From: Hysterangium stoloniferum
Taxonomy: Eukaryota; Basidiomycota; Agaricomycetes; Hysterangiales; Hysterangiaceae
Assembly (NCBI GenBank): GCA_015178975.1
Contig: WHVD01000052.1
Span: 434,001-498,000, forward strand
Length of the DNA stretch: 64,000 nucleotides
Direction of reading: 5' to 3'
The notes beneath the pieces are model-generated. The model had not been told where the DNA came from and ran no database searches. It saw only the letters and a list, made by a program, of their open reading frames with translations. Of this stretch, positions 1 to 12,484 are shown in pieces; position 1 is the first letter of the stretch, and the number at the start of each line of letters is the position of its first letter. The position numbers and the translations under genes were made by a program.

Positions 1-2445
1 AATCCATATTACCATTGATTGAGTTTACAATTAAAGCTCGCACTGCAGCCAAGTGTATAATCTGCTTCTCATTGACTACCTTGTCTCTTGCCCAAACTTG
101 CACTATAGGATGAATGGACCATGAAAGTCCCATGATTGATGGGACTTTTGATATCAGTGAATAATCACAAAGCATTTGCATCGCTGTTCTGAGTTTTGTG
201 CATATCCATTGACCATTCTCATCACATTCAAGGAATTGAAATGGAAGATCAGGCTGTGTTGTTGCTAACCTGGAATCCTTGATGTCCCATTCACATGCTT
301 CAGCAGCTCTCTGGAATATTACTTCCATAATATTTTGATGATGAAAGAAGGCCATCATTTTCAGAAGACATAATGCATCACTAGGTGTATTTCCTGGAGC
401 ACTTTGCTTCTCAATACCATCATATGAGATATCTAGTGTTCCATAAAGTGTTTTGTTATATAGTGAGGCACCCTTATATAGGAGATGATCTCCATGTAGA
501 AGTATCTCATGGTTCTTGAGATATGTTGATATATACTTTTCTACTGTACACAATCCCATATATATAGCTGCACCAGTAACATCCAATGCCAATGGCAGAA
601 AGCCCAATTTTTCTGCAATGGCTTGTAGCAGTTCAATCTTTAACACATGAGTTTCACCCTCCCTTGTTGATGATCTCATAAGTAGTAAAATGGCATCTTC
701 TTTGGACATCACCTCAAGATGAAGAGCACTACTGACAGCTTGGTGCAGATCAGGATTTCTACTTGTGATCAAGACATCCAACAAATGTGCCGGAGGAAGG
801 TATCTTGAAACCACAGCAGTCATACCATCAGCATTATCAAAAATAAGCAAGCATTTTCTTCCTAGTCCAGCAAGCCACTCTATAATAGCTTCCCCTGACT
901 CTTCAATCCCTAGTGACTTCATAACAGGATCAAGTTTAGAGATCTCAGTGAAACTTGTCTGGAGAGTTTCTGCAGTTGTAGCATCAAGCCATAATATTCT
1001 CCAGTAACTAGGTGATATATCAGTATGATGTGAACTGCAATGTGTTTAGAAATAATAATGAAGTAACCCACAGTGTAAGGTCTGTACACTCTTCAGCAAA
1101 CTTTAAGGAAATTTGGGTCTTTCCAATACCACCCATACCATACAACAACAAGTGTTTTCGGTGAGTTGTAACATTCCCATCCACAAAGAATGTTCTCAAC
1201 TTCTCTAGGTAAATATCTTGACCAGTGAACCGCGGACTGGATAGAAGTTTGCGTCTGTAAGATGAACCCCTATTCAGAACATCTGATGATCCAGATAAGA
1301 ACATCACATTTTACAAGCAGATAAGATGCCATACCATCAGACTGGCTAAAGTCCCTTCCATATTCCAGCTCCAGCTTAGGAAGATCACTTCCCATAGTTT
1401 GCAACAATGAGACGACCATGTTGAAATCATCATCTTCAGCTGAGTAAAATTTTATCATATCTGTGTGATTCTTGTTCAGCACAATAGGTTCAGCATTCCG
1501 TGCACCTGGAACAATAGCAGAGGACTTTGGTACCATCTATCCCCATGTGAGCTCGTAAAAATCAAACAGTGCTGCTCAAAGCACTTACAAAACTAGATGT
1601 TCCATCATGCAAGTCAGTTTGATAGGCTTCATAGAGAAACTTTGTGTTGAAACGAGCACTGATCCCGTTGTATTGAGACAATTGCATTTCTAACACTTCT
1701 GAATTAGTTGCCAAGCTTCGTAACAATTTATGGGAGGTATTTTCATCAACTGGCAGGAGTACACGGAGCATCTGGGAGGCAGAGAGTGCAACAGCTGCTC
1801 CTTGGTGTGGAGTTCCGAAGAACAGTATCCCAGTTGTGTACAGCATTATTTCCTCGTGATAAGGAAGGTGATATTTGTTGCATTGATTGGCATGGATCAA
1901 AGCCTATGCGCACACATTCCAGTTGGAACTCAGAGCATAGAAGGACTTTGAAATGGAACACCTACGAATTTAAGAATAATGCCACCTAAGCTGTGGGCAA
2001 GAAAGATGATTGGACGTTTCTAGCCATAATTTAACAACCATTCCCCAAGAATAAAGAAACTCACCGTAGTAGTTGTATTGTTCCTAAGCGAAGCGAGTCG
2101 CGAAATAAAATTTTCTGCATGACCATACAATGTTTCGTCTATCTTGTTTGATTGACTACCAGTGGATGCGTGGTAGCCGTACGTAGCAATTCTGGCGTGA
2201 GGTAATCGTCGGGGCAATAGGTCTCTAAGCCAGAGTATTCCATTTTCGGCTGTCCAGGAGTCTTCGCGATGACCATCTAGGCCGTGGATGGCGATGATAC
2301 TACCAAAATTGTGGTTAGCGGGGAAGCACCGGGAAATTGCGAACGTGACACACTCGAGAGTCGGAGAGATGCCCTCGACGAGCACCTTAATGCCCAGTCC
2401 AGAATCCATGCGATCACGAGTATAGTTCATAATTTGTGATTCCAT
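1..2445 (-). CDS. NLR-like receptor copy A (hydrolase, NB-ARC; C-terminus off the left edge)
   Basis: Six exons can be placed by GT/AG borders shared with the other copies: 2445-2065, 2019-1966, 1903-1589, 1536-1335, 1282-1072 and 1007 to the edge. The start is the ATG at 2445 (MESQIMNY), just after a ctgcttcag acceptor that suggests a leader intron. The N-terminal part is an alpha/beta hydrolase of the kind called SesB-like in fungal NLRs: HGLDGHREDSW near residue 52, nucleophile motif AHSLGG in exon 2, FFGTPHQG in exon 3 and a probable catalytic His in NKNHTDMIKF. Exon 5 holds the P-loop GMGGIGKT, and exon 6 starts the ILWLDATT and IFDNAD (Walker B) part of NB-ARC. NLRs of this layout are cytosolic sensors in heterokaryon incompatibility and related defence; that role is inferred here. 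The TPR part lies outside the window, so whether the gene is intact cannot be judged. Confidence 0.8.
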
Positions 2446-2740
2446 CTGAAGCAGAAGAGTTAAAGATAACACTCCCTTTGTATGGAGCAAGAAGTACCTA
2501 CCTAAATTTCACGTTCTTCCAATAGCTTCGGGGATGTGTTATCTCTGCAATGCGTTGACGTGGCAATACCGGTGACACAGTCACGATAGTCCCTACGGGT
2601 GTTGCGGCTGGGCCAATGAGATGCTATGTTTGCACTAAAGTGTGCTCAACCTACATCTACAGCCATGATACCGATAGTTTTTGCAGTGATGTATGGACGT
2701 GAAGTCTTGCGAACGAGCATTCTGCCCTAGGTGTGTCGAT

Positions 2741-2840
2741 CGTCTTTTCTGCTTGCTCATCGTCTTTTCTGCTTGCTCATCGTCTTTTCTGCTTGCTCAT
2801 CGTCTTTTCTGCTTGCTCATCGTCTTTTCTGCTTGCTCAT
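2741..2840. repeat. Tandem repeat, 20 bp x 5
   Basis: Five perfect head-to-tail copies of cgtcttttctgcttgctcat. The equivalent flank of copy B has a single copy at about 20427-20446, so the array expanded after the duplication. Confidence 0.95.
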
Positions 2841-3418
2841 CTGTATATCTCACATTATTTCACATAATCCTCTTTGTCTCTAAAAATGCCTGATTGCGTG
2901 CTATCCTTCTCTATGCCGATGTAGTCATCAAGAAATATTCTAAGTGCTCAAAAACATCAACTCAAGGGCTCAGTTGAGGAGATAACACGGCTTGGTGACT
3001 CTGATATCATCTAGCCGTCCTTCATCCGGCCTGGCACATTGCGCTTCATACACTTCTTCTCGCCCATCCATTTGTCCTTTAGACCTGTCTTCTGGCCTCA
3101 TTCCATTCCTTCAACATACGTGGCCAATATCGTGGGATATGCACCATTACATCTCGTCGTTGGGTTGCAGTGACTTCTCTTATTGCTTCATCGTTGCTGA
3201 TCCGCCTCCGTTTTGCGTTCCTCTCTAACATTTGTCATATCGGTCAGTTTCGTACACGCCATGTTCCCGCACACTGTATCTCTCTCCAAGGCTGTATGTA
3301 CGCTCACTCTTACGCTTCCCTCTCAGCCAACTCCGCATCGTGCCGGCCGGTATCAGTTTTCCCAGTAACCACGATGCCTCGATCCGGGATAAACATATTA
3401 GACCTGGGTCATTCTGAT

Positions 3419-3433
3419 GGGGGGGGGGGGGGG
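3419..3433. repeat. Poly-G run of 15
   Basis: Fifteen consecutive G bases followed by aggg. The equivalent place in the copy B flank (near 21042) has only gggg. It is either a homopolymer expansion or an assembly artefact. Confidence 0.9.
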
Positions 3434-4777
3434 AGGGTCGTCAGATGAGGCCATGCAGGAACACTCGGTGAGTATGGTGCCTATCGGAGCCATTAAACGG
3501 ACGACGATGCTGACATGCGCTTACTTATAACCTAAAGGTACCGCGGTTTGTAAGCTCCACCGCAATGACAGACTCGTCCTCGACTACCTGTGCAGCCCTG
3601 ACTCGTGAAATAACCCTTTGCGCTAAACACCACGACAAGCTTGCGCACGAATGATATAGAGTATGTCTCGGCACGTTATGGCCCAGTGTTATCCTTCTGT
3701 GGATATGTCAGAACCTAATATAGAGAGCAGAAGGTACTGGCACATGTATGCTCCGTGGTTGCGGTTAAAGATAGGTATGATAATCGTGACTGCGACATGC
3801 TCGTTGATTATTTTGACATCGATTGTAATGACCTTTACTTATGTTCAGCACTAAAAGTAGGCGTCCTCAACGCCTTGAACTACATGCACCTCCTTCCTCC
3901 ACTGTTCCGAACAGTGGCCAAGATACACTATTCTCAATGCCGGGACTAGCGAGCACGGACGTAGATGCAGGTTGGCAGGCGCGTATCCCTTTCACTTGGG
4001 TTTGGCCGTAGCCACTACAACTTGACATGTCGAAGAGTTTTGCGTAGTGGGTCTGACCACGACAAAGCGTCTGATGTTACAATTTTAATGAACACTGGCT
4101 CACCAGTGTGCAGCGTCTCAATTTATCTGGAGTACGAACAATCCTTTTGTGCATCATGGATGAGGTTACATGGACCTATTATTTATTGAAAAAATGTCTG
4201 TTAAAGCATTTTTCCCAAACGCGGAAATTTAAGAGCAGAATATAAACATTGAGTGAACTATAAAAACGAAGAACCTTCAACATCAGCAATTTTGAGAATG
4301 GCAACTCCTCATCCTATTATTTGCCACTACTAATAGTTTTTGGACCAAGTGAGATTATCAATGCGAAATCGTCCTGCTTGCGAATTATTCTAACGCCAAT
4401 GCAGTTATGGCTACAAAAATGAAACGGCTCGTGGCAGCTTTGCATTTGTTGTAAAATGTTTGTAACATTGGGAAATTGAAACCATCATCTCGTTCAGATA
4501 GCAATTTGACAAACCATTTTCGAGTGGCCTATATGAATACAGCCGCGTGTATGAAACAATTTACTTTAATTATATTGGTGTCACGTCACAGTGACATCGG
4601 CAAATCTCCGGTAGCATCCTGCCTCCTTGTTTTACACTGTGACCTGTTCACCGTTATACTGTTAGTTACACACCTGACTTGTTTCATTTCTTTATAGTTG
4701 CTGACATGTATCTCAGATCCCCTTTATATCTAGAAAAGGCTGAACACTTTGTTTTGCTCCACTTCCCAAGTTCTTCA

Positions 4778-5400
4778 ATGGTGCGCTACTACGATAACGA
4801 CTCCTCGTATTCCGCTTCAACTCCGTCATCTTCCAGACGTGCGGCAACTCAGTCTCCGTCATATTACACCACCTCGCGAGATTACCGCCCTCCTACTTAC
4901 CCTTGGTCGCCCATGCTTTCCACCAGTTCAAAACCTTTCAACCACGCCCTCTCGCATATTCTCATACGCCTCTGTCTCCCCACGGATGCTCCAGCGCCAG
5001 CATTGACCCACTCCTCGCTTTTCATTCCCATGTGCCCAGCCTCGTGATTGGAAACAACATCTCACTTCCTTCCTCGTAAATCGTTCAGAGGTTGAATTCA
5101 TCTTCTTCATTCTACGAAAATTACCTTTCACCTCGAGACCCCGCCATGTCACTGACGTCCTCTCCACTTCTTTTCCTCCGACTCCAATGCAACCACGTGC
5201 CCTGGTCTATTGACATCTATCCCGCCGACCACAGCAGTGGTGATAATAGGCGACGCCCTTAAGGGCATCTTTCACAGACTGTGACGGCATGCCTCAGGCT
5301 CTGAATGGCACGACACTCCTGCTGACACCAACGAGCGCGTCAGGCAATCGTGGTTCCACCGTTGCAAACGCCAGCAGACGCAGATCGCGAATATGAGGAC
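4778..5400 (+). pseudogene. Broken DUF6699-like gene, copy i
   Basis: The reading frame opens at ATG 4778 with a Ser/Pro/Tyr-rich N-terminus (MVRYYDNDSSYSAS), runs to a stop at 5047, then continues in other frames. Further on come a stretch of the type PW-ID with GDALKGIFHRL, and then ERVRQSWFHRCKRQ. This order (low-complexity N-terminus, a Pro-rich WDVSLPPS-like patch, W-ID, a GDVL helix, RC at the end) resembles the DUF6699 family, common in Agaricomycetes and of unknown function. Frameshifts and stops make it a relic. The inverted copy at 44560-45207 keeps the same N-terminal reading frame, which suggests a coding origin. The family assignment is by pattern only. Confidence 0.45.
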
Positions 5401-5456
5401 TGCACAGTATTCATTGGCTGTCGAAAGGTGCTATCTTCCAGGGCTTGCACCAGGGG

Positions 5457-5665
5457 GGCTATTCCATTTTCGGCAGTCTAGGAGTCTTCACGGTGTTTAT
5501 CTAGGCCATGGATGACGACAATGTTGTGAGAATCGACATTAACGTTCGACAAGCATTTTGATGCTGAATCCAGAATCTACACGATCACGAGTGTGCTTAC
5601 AATTTCTGGTGTCCTCTGAAGCCGAAGAGTTCAAGATACTACTTCCTTCATATGAAACAAGATGC
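5457..5665 (-). pseudogene. Relic of NLR exon 1
   Basis: The minus strand matches NLR exon 1 in pieces: the start region with the EDTRNCKHTRDRVDSGF frame, then the HGLD-EDS region, with an internal deletion that removes the middle of the exon. It lies in the spacer between copies A and B. Two equivalent fragments lie in the mirrored spacer at 44190-44500. Confidence 0.65.
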
Positions 5666-5814
5666 GTTGTAGAGAGATAACGTTGACGAGGCAACGCCCG
5701 CGCCACTGTCACCTCACCACACCCCACTGCATTGTATCGTGTAGTCCATTTGAATATTACGACTGAGCTATGCGCCGACCGACATTCGTTGGCTAATATT
5801 GTGGCTTCACCATA

Positions 5815-6790
5815 TACCGCCATTGTGTTGCAGCGACTTCGCTTCTGGCTTTATCGTCGTTGATCCTCCTCCGCTTCGTGTTCCTTTCCAACAGTTGTCA
5901 AGTCTGTCAGAGTTTCGCACACGCCATATCCCCCGGACAGCATCACTCGCCAAGCTCGTATAACCTTCCTCACGAAGACAATGCGCGTTCGATGCTACTT
6001 TCGCTCTCAACCCGTTCTGCATTGCGGCCGCCGGTACTCAGTTATACCAATGACGACTCGATTCAGATGTTGAACCACGTCCCGTCAGACAAGTATAGAC
6101 TACCATCCTTGCCACCAGGCTAGATAAGACGATCCGGCAAAACTTCGTGAGTATGAAGTCTATTTGAGGCAATTATTGAACAGACGAAGATGCTGACGTG
6201 CGTTTGCATTCACGCTAGTGATATAGCGGATTACATGCTGTATGTTAATCACAAGCTCGTCTTCGACCTCCTATGCAGCGGTAACATGTGACATAAACCT
6301 TCGCCCCAAACACCACGACACAGGCTTACCCACGAACGGTGTTGAGGATGTCTCTGAACATCAACGGTCGATAATGTTCTTCTGTGGATATGTCTGAACC
6401 TAACATAGAGAGGAGCAAGAACTGGTTGAGGTACTTTATTACTACGGTTAAAGATAGGTATGACAGTTGTGACTGCGACGTATTCGTTGACTATCTTGGC
6501 TTCGATGCTAATGAAATTCGCTTATGTTCAGCACTAGAAGTAGCTGTCCTCAGCGGCTTCTCCTGCATGCACCTCCTTCCTGTCATCGTTCCGAAGCATA
6601 ACCAACTAGACCATTCTTCAAGCCGGAAACGCCGCAGCCATACTAGCAAGCACGGGCTCAAGGCCGGCAATCATGTGTGGTTGAACGCGCATATATCTTT
6701 CGACCTGCGTTCGGCCTTGGCCATTGCAGCTTAACAATAGATGACGTTGGATAATGATGTGGGTTGTGACAATGTGTCTTACTATACAAC
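5815..6790. repeat. Second diverged copy of the flank repeat
   Basis: It resembles the 2990-4200 unit, with matching patches around the ttgcagcgacttcgct, ccgtttcgtgttcc and aaagataggtatgac segments. An open frame at 6384-6734 overlaps it, but the same peptide is broken or shifted in the other copies, so no gene is called. Confidence 0.5.
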
Positions 6791-6814
6791 TTCAACTAAC
6801 ACTGGCTCACCTAG

Positions 6815-7150
6815 ATGCAGTGCTTCAGCACATCTGGCGAATGTAGAGCACAATTAGTGTGTATCTCCAATGGACTCGGTTACTACGACCTGTGGAAACT
6901 ACACCTCGAGACGGCGCCATACCAGCCACGTTCCCTCCACTTCCTTTCTTTCGACTCCAATGCAACCTCTTACCCTATCACATCGACATCTATCCCGTTG
7001 ACCTCAGCAGTGTTGACAGTAGGCGACGTCCTTGCGGGTTTCTATCACGAACTTTTACGGCATGTCACATGGCATGGTGCACCAGTTTAACACCAGGAAA
7101 CGCATCAGGACAGTCGTCGCACTGCCATTGCAAACGCCAGCTGACATAGA
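6815..7150 (+). pseudogene. Broken DUF6699-like gene, copy ii
   Basis: Two overlapping frames together give a DUF6699-like core. One frame reads PATFPPLPFFRLQCNLLPYH followed by IDIYP; the other reads TVGDVLAGFYHELLRHVTW. The switch of frame falls between them, so a small indel has destroyed the gene. The mirrored relic is at about 42700-42960 on the minus strand. In intact family members these patches follow each other directly; that comparison is from memory of the family pattern. Confidence 0.5.
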
Positions 7151-7189
7151 GTGACCACTAAACAAGAGGATTTCGAGAGCTAGCTAGCA

Positions 7190-8150
7190 TGGTTTGGAGA
7201 CTCTAGTAGCGCCAGCTATCCGTCCTTCGTTAAGTTTAAGCTATTTTGTGTCGCGCCCTTCTCATATACCCATTCGTCCTTTGAACTTGTCCTTTCTTGG
7301 TCGATTCATTCCCTATCACCATTGTACCCTCTCCACTCTGTCCTCTTTCAACATACGCGGCTAAGCAATACTTACCGCTATATCTGGCCGTTGGGTTGCC
7401 GTGACCTGACTCAGAGCGTCAAGGCCACCATCGTCGTTCTGTGGATATGTCCGAACTTAATTTAGAAATTGTGCATATGCTCCAAGATCGCGGTTAAGGA
7501 TAGGTACGACCATCGTGACTGCAGCATGTTCGTTGGCTATTCTGGCATCAACCGTTAATGACCTTGGCCTCTGTGCAGTATTAAATGTAGGCGCCTTTAA
7601 TGACTCCCGCCGCATACACCTCTTGTCTGTCATCGATCCGAAGCGTGACTAACGACATCATTCTCCACCACCGGAATGTGTCCTGTGAAGTATGCGGAAC
7701 AACACCACTCGCTAAGCACGGGCTCAGGGCCGGAAATGCTGCCTGTTCGAACGGGTATATCTCTTGAAGTTAAATTCTGCCGTAGTCACTCCTCAATTTG
7801 TATTCACACCTCATTTTACTATAAAAATGGCATGATTTACGTACCGGACATTAGATGGTATTTTGATTACATGAGACTAGGAAATGATGAAAAGGTAATG
7901 ACATTAACATCAATTGAGCCGAATAGGTACAATGTCACAGGCTGAAGGTAAATAATACTAGAATCGCAGTTACAACTTATAGTGGTTGGTGTGGATCCTC
8001 CTCATCAAGCACAGAAATTTGCAACCAGAAAAAGATCTAATTCTAATTTACAATGGGCATTTGCCCACAAATATACATGTCACTGTTAACTACAATGGTG
8101 ATGGTAAATAATAGGACATCCCTAGTTATAAATTAAGAAGAGTATGGGAA
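7190..8150. repeat. Third diverged flank repeat and intergenic sequence
   Basis: The first part (to about 7740) is a shortened relative of the 2990-4200 unit. The rest, to 8150, matches 41690-42190 in inverted orientation, including the segment with ggatcctcctcatcaag. No gene is seen. Confidence 0.55.
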
Positions 8151-8169
8151 AGGTAGTAAAATAAGTGCA

Positions 8170-8470
8170 TCAGAAAAGAAATTACAATCTGGGTAAAGCA
8201 CTATCTCTCTGCAAGTCCTGGGCTTCAGTATAATTTCCCAAATACTGCAAGGCCAATGCCAAATTTCCCTGTACCCATGATGTATCTGGATGGTTTGGGC
8301 CAAGGAGTCATTTGCATGCCTCCAGAACTTGCACTTTAGTTCCTGAGCTTGAGCATACTTTCCAAGATTCTCCAAGGTGCCTGTCAAATGTCCCTTGCTC
8401 TTTGATGCATCTAGATGCTCTGGGCCCCAAGCAGATGCTGGTGGGCTTCCAGGACATGCACATTGTCCCA
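8170..8470 (-). pseudogene. End of a TPR array, probably the displaced 3' end of copy B
   Basis: On the minus strand this holds about two and a half degenerate 126-bp TPR units with the usual gcccagagcatc and ggaaagtat patches. The sequence beyond it (below 8170) matches the sequence beyond the D-side array end at 41690. It is therefore most simply the original 3' end of copy B, separated from the B array (stops at 15938) by the transposon nest at 8.5-15.9 kb. Confidence 0.65.
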
Positions 8471-8559
8471 CTGAAAGAAGGTGTGCAACCTATTTTGATG
8501 CCAATGTTTCAAACTTCCCCAGCCAACAGGAAAGTCATTGATGAACAAATTGATACCTG

Positions 8560-11235
8560 TTGTTGATTGAACCATCCAAGAGTCCTTGGGGAGCACCAGC
8601 CTTTGTAGTCTATCACAATGGGAAACCGCAAGTAGTGATAGACTATCAGAAATTGAACAGCCTCACAGTCCCCGATGAATTCCCATTACCACATCAGTCT
8701 GAGATCATCCAAGCACTTTCCAGATCCAACATCCTATCCTCCTTCAATGTGTTAGCTGGCTTCACCCAACTCAAAATGTTAGAAGAAGACAAACCAAAGA
8801 CAGCCTTCAGATCCCACTGAGAACTGTGGCAATTCAGGAGAATGCCATTCGGACTCCAGCATGGACCCTCTATCTTCCAGAGGGTTATGCCAACCATACT
8901 TGCACCCTACTTATGGATATTTTGCCTAGTTTATATTGATGACATCGTGCTCTTTTCTAAGACATGGGACAATCATCTAGAGCATTTAGACCAAGTCCTA
9001 CAGGCCATAATTGCAGCGGGAATCACTCTCTTGCCAAAAAAGTGCTATGTTAGATATAACTTGATTCTATTACTGGGACATAAGGTGTCTAGACTCAGTT
9101 TTTCGACCCACCAAGAGAAGGTCACCACTATACTAGAACTGGCTATGCCCACCAAAATAGGAGATCTCCAACATTTCCTCGGAATGGTTTTGTACTTCTC
9201 CACATACATACCATTTTACTCTTGGACAGTGGCCCCACTCTTCAACCTCCTAAAGAAAGGAATTCATTGGACTTGGGATTCTGAACATGCCAGGGATTTT
9301 GAAGACGTCAAAGTTGCACTGAGCTCCACTCCAGTACTCAGGCACCCCATGAGTGGCATGCCTTATTGACTATACACGGACACTTCAGACTTCAATCTAC
9401 TCCCAAGCAAGATCAGCCTTCAATCAATCATGAGATGTCCCCATTTTCATCACTCATTATAAGACCAAGGAACCAAAATTCACCTGGACAGATTCCTGGG
9501 CTTTGGATTTTGATGACACTAGTGTCAGTGTGGAGTGTGTCATCACCTACTGGAGTCACATGCTCAAGAAGGCCAAATGTAACTACTCAGCCATGGAATG
9601 AGAAGTGTTAGCTGCCAAAGAGGGATTAGTTCATTTTCACCCCTTTATAGAAGGCAAACACATACTTCTCATCACTGACCACATGGCATTGCAATGGGCC
9701 AGATCTTATGAGAATACCAATTGTCGACTGGCCACATGGGGGGCAGTATATGCTGCATAGCCTGGTCTGGAAATTCTCCACCAAGCGGGACAAATACATA
9801 GCAATGTTGACCTGTTGTCTAGACTCCCTTGAGTACCCGACTGCATTAGCCCCACAAGAGATGACCTATTACCAATTGTAGTGGACTCTTCCAAAAGGGA
9901 TGACAATGAGAAACTATGGGAGAATAAACCAGCAGAAAGAGCTATCTTTCTCATTCATCATGAGTTAGTGGAACCCATTGGAACAATGGAAGAGGTCCCC
10001 CAAACAGAATGGGATCTTCACAACCTCCCCAGAAATGACAAGATTGACAAATCAAATTTTACTCTCTTGAATCCCCAGCTGCTTATAGAAATTGATGAGA
10101 ATTATGCTAAGGAACTCCATGATGGGTACCAGAAAGATCCTGCCCATTTCCCCAAATGTAGTAGCCACCCCTTCTCACTATTTCATTGGCAAGAATAAAT
10201 ACTGTTTTTTTTGAGATTCAGACTGAGATCATGTGTGCCTAACAGTATGATGCCAACCATACTCAAGTTGATACATGACAATCCCTTAGGAGCCCACACA
10301 GGCAGTCAATGACTCTTTCAGCTAATGAAGGACCAATTTTTCTGGCCAAGAATATTGCAGGACTGCATGGTGTACACTCACAGCTGTGACATATGTCAGA
10401 AGACCAAAGTTAATCATTCTGCCTGACAAGGAGCTCTCCGACCTGCAGAGGTGCCCCTAAGGCCATTCGAGGTTGTCTCAATGGACCTGATAACCAGACT
10501 GCCACCTTCTGTAGAGGATGCTTATTCTGCCATCTTTGTTGCCATGGATAAACTTATGTGTTTCTTAATTTGTGAGTCCACAACCTCAGATTTATCTGCA
10601 GAAGGATTCACATGAATTTTTGTGGATAAGATAGCCACTCCCTTTGGCTTACTTACCTTCAAGGATAATCTGTGATCGAGACAAGAGATGGACTTGTAGG
10701 TTTTGGAGAGAAGTCTGCAAAGTATACAGAAGTGCCCTCACGGTATCCTCATCTCACCACCCTCAGACAGATGGTCAAATGGAGAATGCCAATGCTATCG
10801 TGGAGCAAATGCTGAGACCATACTGTGCTTCTTCAAAAGATGAATAGTCTAAATGGACTCAGGTAGTGGCCCATACCTACAATTCAATGGTACAGAGTTC
10901 AATGGGCTACACACCAGCCTTTTTGTTGATGGGACACTTACTGAGAGGAATGTCCCGCTGCCTGGGAGATGACCCCCTGGTTCCCAGAGAATTATCAGAC
11001 AGCCCATTGGTGGATCAATGGATCTTGGAACTAGAGAACTGTTATGACCGTGTCACAACCGTGTCACAACCTGATGGTCCCAGATGGTACTATCGTCTGT
11101 CTGTATTTCAAGTTATAGGTCAAGTCATTGTATCAGTAACCATCAGTAATCTGACACTGACATATCCCTTCGTGGTGATCAAACCCTGTTTACACCCCTG
11201 TCAAGTTATACTCATACCATCTGGTTATGCTTTGA
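8560..11235 (+). pseudogene. Decayed Ty3/gypsy pol (RT, RNase H, integrase)
   Basis: Reverse transcriptase is seen from SPWGAPAFVV through a stop near 8818, then MPFGLQHGPSIFQRVMP and the active-site YIDD at about 8935. RNase H follows in broken frames (LYTDTSDF near 9370). The integrase zinc region and core are visible near 10260-10850, including SSHHPQTDGQ, with more stops and frameshifts. The relic is cut at 11236 by a Tc1 transposon. No LTRs could be assigned with confidence. It is old and certainly inactive. Together with the Tc1 element and the sequence up to 15.9 kb it separates the copy B array from its probable end. Confidence 0.85.
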
Positions 11236-11237
11236 TA

Positions 11238-11457
11238 CAGTGGCTCAAAAAATCGTTCCAATGTTTTGTTATTTTGGAAAGATTGATTAACAATACAAAC
11301 ACCAGAGATCAGATAATTCCCAAGATATTGCCCAATGTAGTGTAGCATCCTAGCTTGAAGCTGACACTTAGCTTATGTAATTTGAACCTAAATTGGTTGA
11401 ATAATAAATAAAACAAGATAATCACTCATTGGAACAATTTTTTGACCCTCTATTTTC
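11238..11457 (+). repeat. Left inverted repeat of the Tc1 element
   Basis: It pairs with 12625-12844. The outer motif is at 11238-11265. The inner, related motif is at about 11426-11452. Mismatches are scattered through the arm. Confidence 0.85.
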
Positions 11458-11464
11458 CAGCTAA

Positions 11465-12484
11465 TTAATACTTGGTATGACCACCTTTTGCTTTAATAAC
11501 TGTGTGTATCCTTCTAGGAATGCTTTCTATTAGATTCTGACACACTTCTGGTTGAATTGCATTCCACTCCTCCACAACCCAGTCCCATAATTCATGTACT
11601 CCTTTAGGTGGTGTTGGGTATTGTTGCAGGCAACACTTGAGGTGTTCCCAAAGGTGTTCAATGGGATTCAGATCAGGAGACTGGGCAGGCCAGGATAGTA
11701 CTTGAATACCATTGTCTTCAAACCACTTCTTGGCCTTCCTAGATGTGTGTTTTGGATCATTATCCTGTTGAAAGTAACATTTGTCCTCCTCCATTTCCAG
11801 CATTTCAAAGCTTTCTACCACTCCATCCTCCAAAATCTCCACATACTGACCAGCATCCTTTGTTCCCTGAACCTCCACTAACTTTCCCACACTATTCCAC
11901 CCCATACAGCCCCATACCATGAGATTATTTCCTCCTCCATACGGGACAGTTGGTATTGTGGTTTGGTTAGATATTGGTTCCCCCCATTCTTTCCAAACAT
12001 ACACCTTTCCATCAGATCCAATTCAGTTAATCTTTGTCTCATCTGTCCACAACACCCTTTTGAAGTCCTCCACAGTCCAGTTTTTATGGTACTGAGCAAA
12101 CTCAAGTTGCTTCTGACAATGAGTCTTCTTCAACATAAGTACTTTCCTCTTTGTTGCAGAGTAAAAACCATTTTTCTTGAGTACATTCCTGACTGTTTGA
12201 GGAGTGACAGAGTTGGGGATGGCAGAATTAATGAATTGGGCAGCTTGAATGGAATTGTCAAGTTTTCCAGAGCTAATTTGACAGACAATTGACTGTTTGT
12301 CACAAGTGGTCAGCTTGGAAGGACGGCCAGCTGGGTTGTTTTCTTTATCTGCAAGCACTTCAGCCTTGATCCTACTGATTGTAGCCCTCCCTAAACCAGT
12401 TTTAGTCTGGATTTGAGTGTAGGAATACCCCTCTTGAAGAAGAGAGATAATAGTAAAACACTGAGTAGTAGAAATAGCTTTCAT
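11465..12484 (-). pseudogene. Tc1-like transposase, one in-frame stop
   Basis: The frame opens with MKAISTTQCF and an N-terminal helix-turn-helix DNA-binding region (GYSYTQIQTKTGLGRATISR), with a second one including GRPSKL. The catalytic core follows: WTDETK (first Asp), DNDPKHTS (second Asp) and SPDLNPIEHLW (third acidic residue). The length of about 340 codons is that of a full Tc1 transposase. A TGA at 12025-12023, straight after TKIN, is the only break; the frame continues unchanged after it. A CGA arginine codon would give TGA by one C-to-T change, matching the stops seen in the NLR copies. Confidence 0.9.

Larger units (their letters stand above)
2446..4777. repeat. 5' flank of copy A, part of the inverted duplication
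   Basis: No convincing gene is seen. The stretch matches the flanks of the other NLR copies: 20170-22290 (same orientation), and 31300-32630 and about 45300-48280 (inverted). A sub-unit of roughly 1.2 kb starting near 2990 is repeated in diverged form near 5815 and 7190. Short open frames in it are not conserved as reading frames between copies. A probable leader intron ends at 2446, with a gtaggtac donor about 55 nt upstream. Confidence 0.6.

Noticed and set aside
1708-1989. Plus-strand frames opposite NLR exons 2 and 3
   Set aside because: Shadows; the same peptides appear opposite all four NLR copies because the sense strand is conserved.
2741-2840. CRISPR array
   Set aside because: The 20-bp units are contiguous without spacers and the genome is fungal.
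3755-3949. Conserved small gene reading RYDNRDCDMLVDYF in several flank copies
   Set aside because: The peptide recurs at 6384-6734 and 21408-21629, but the frames start and break at different places, so DNA-level duplication explains it.
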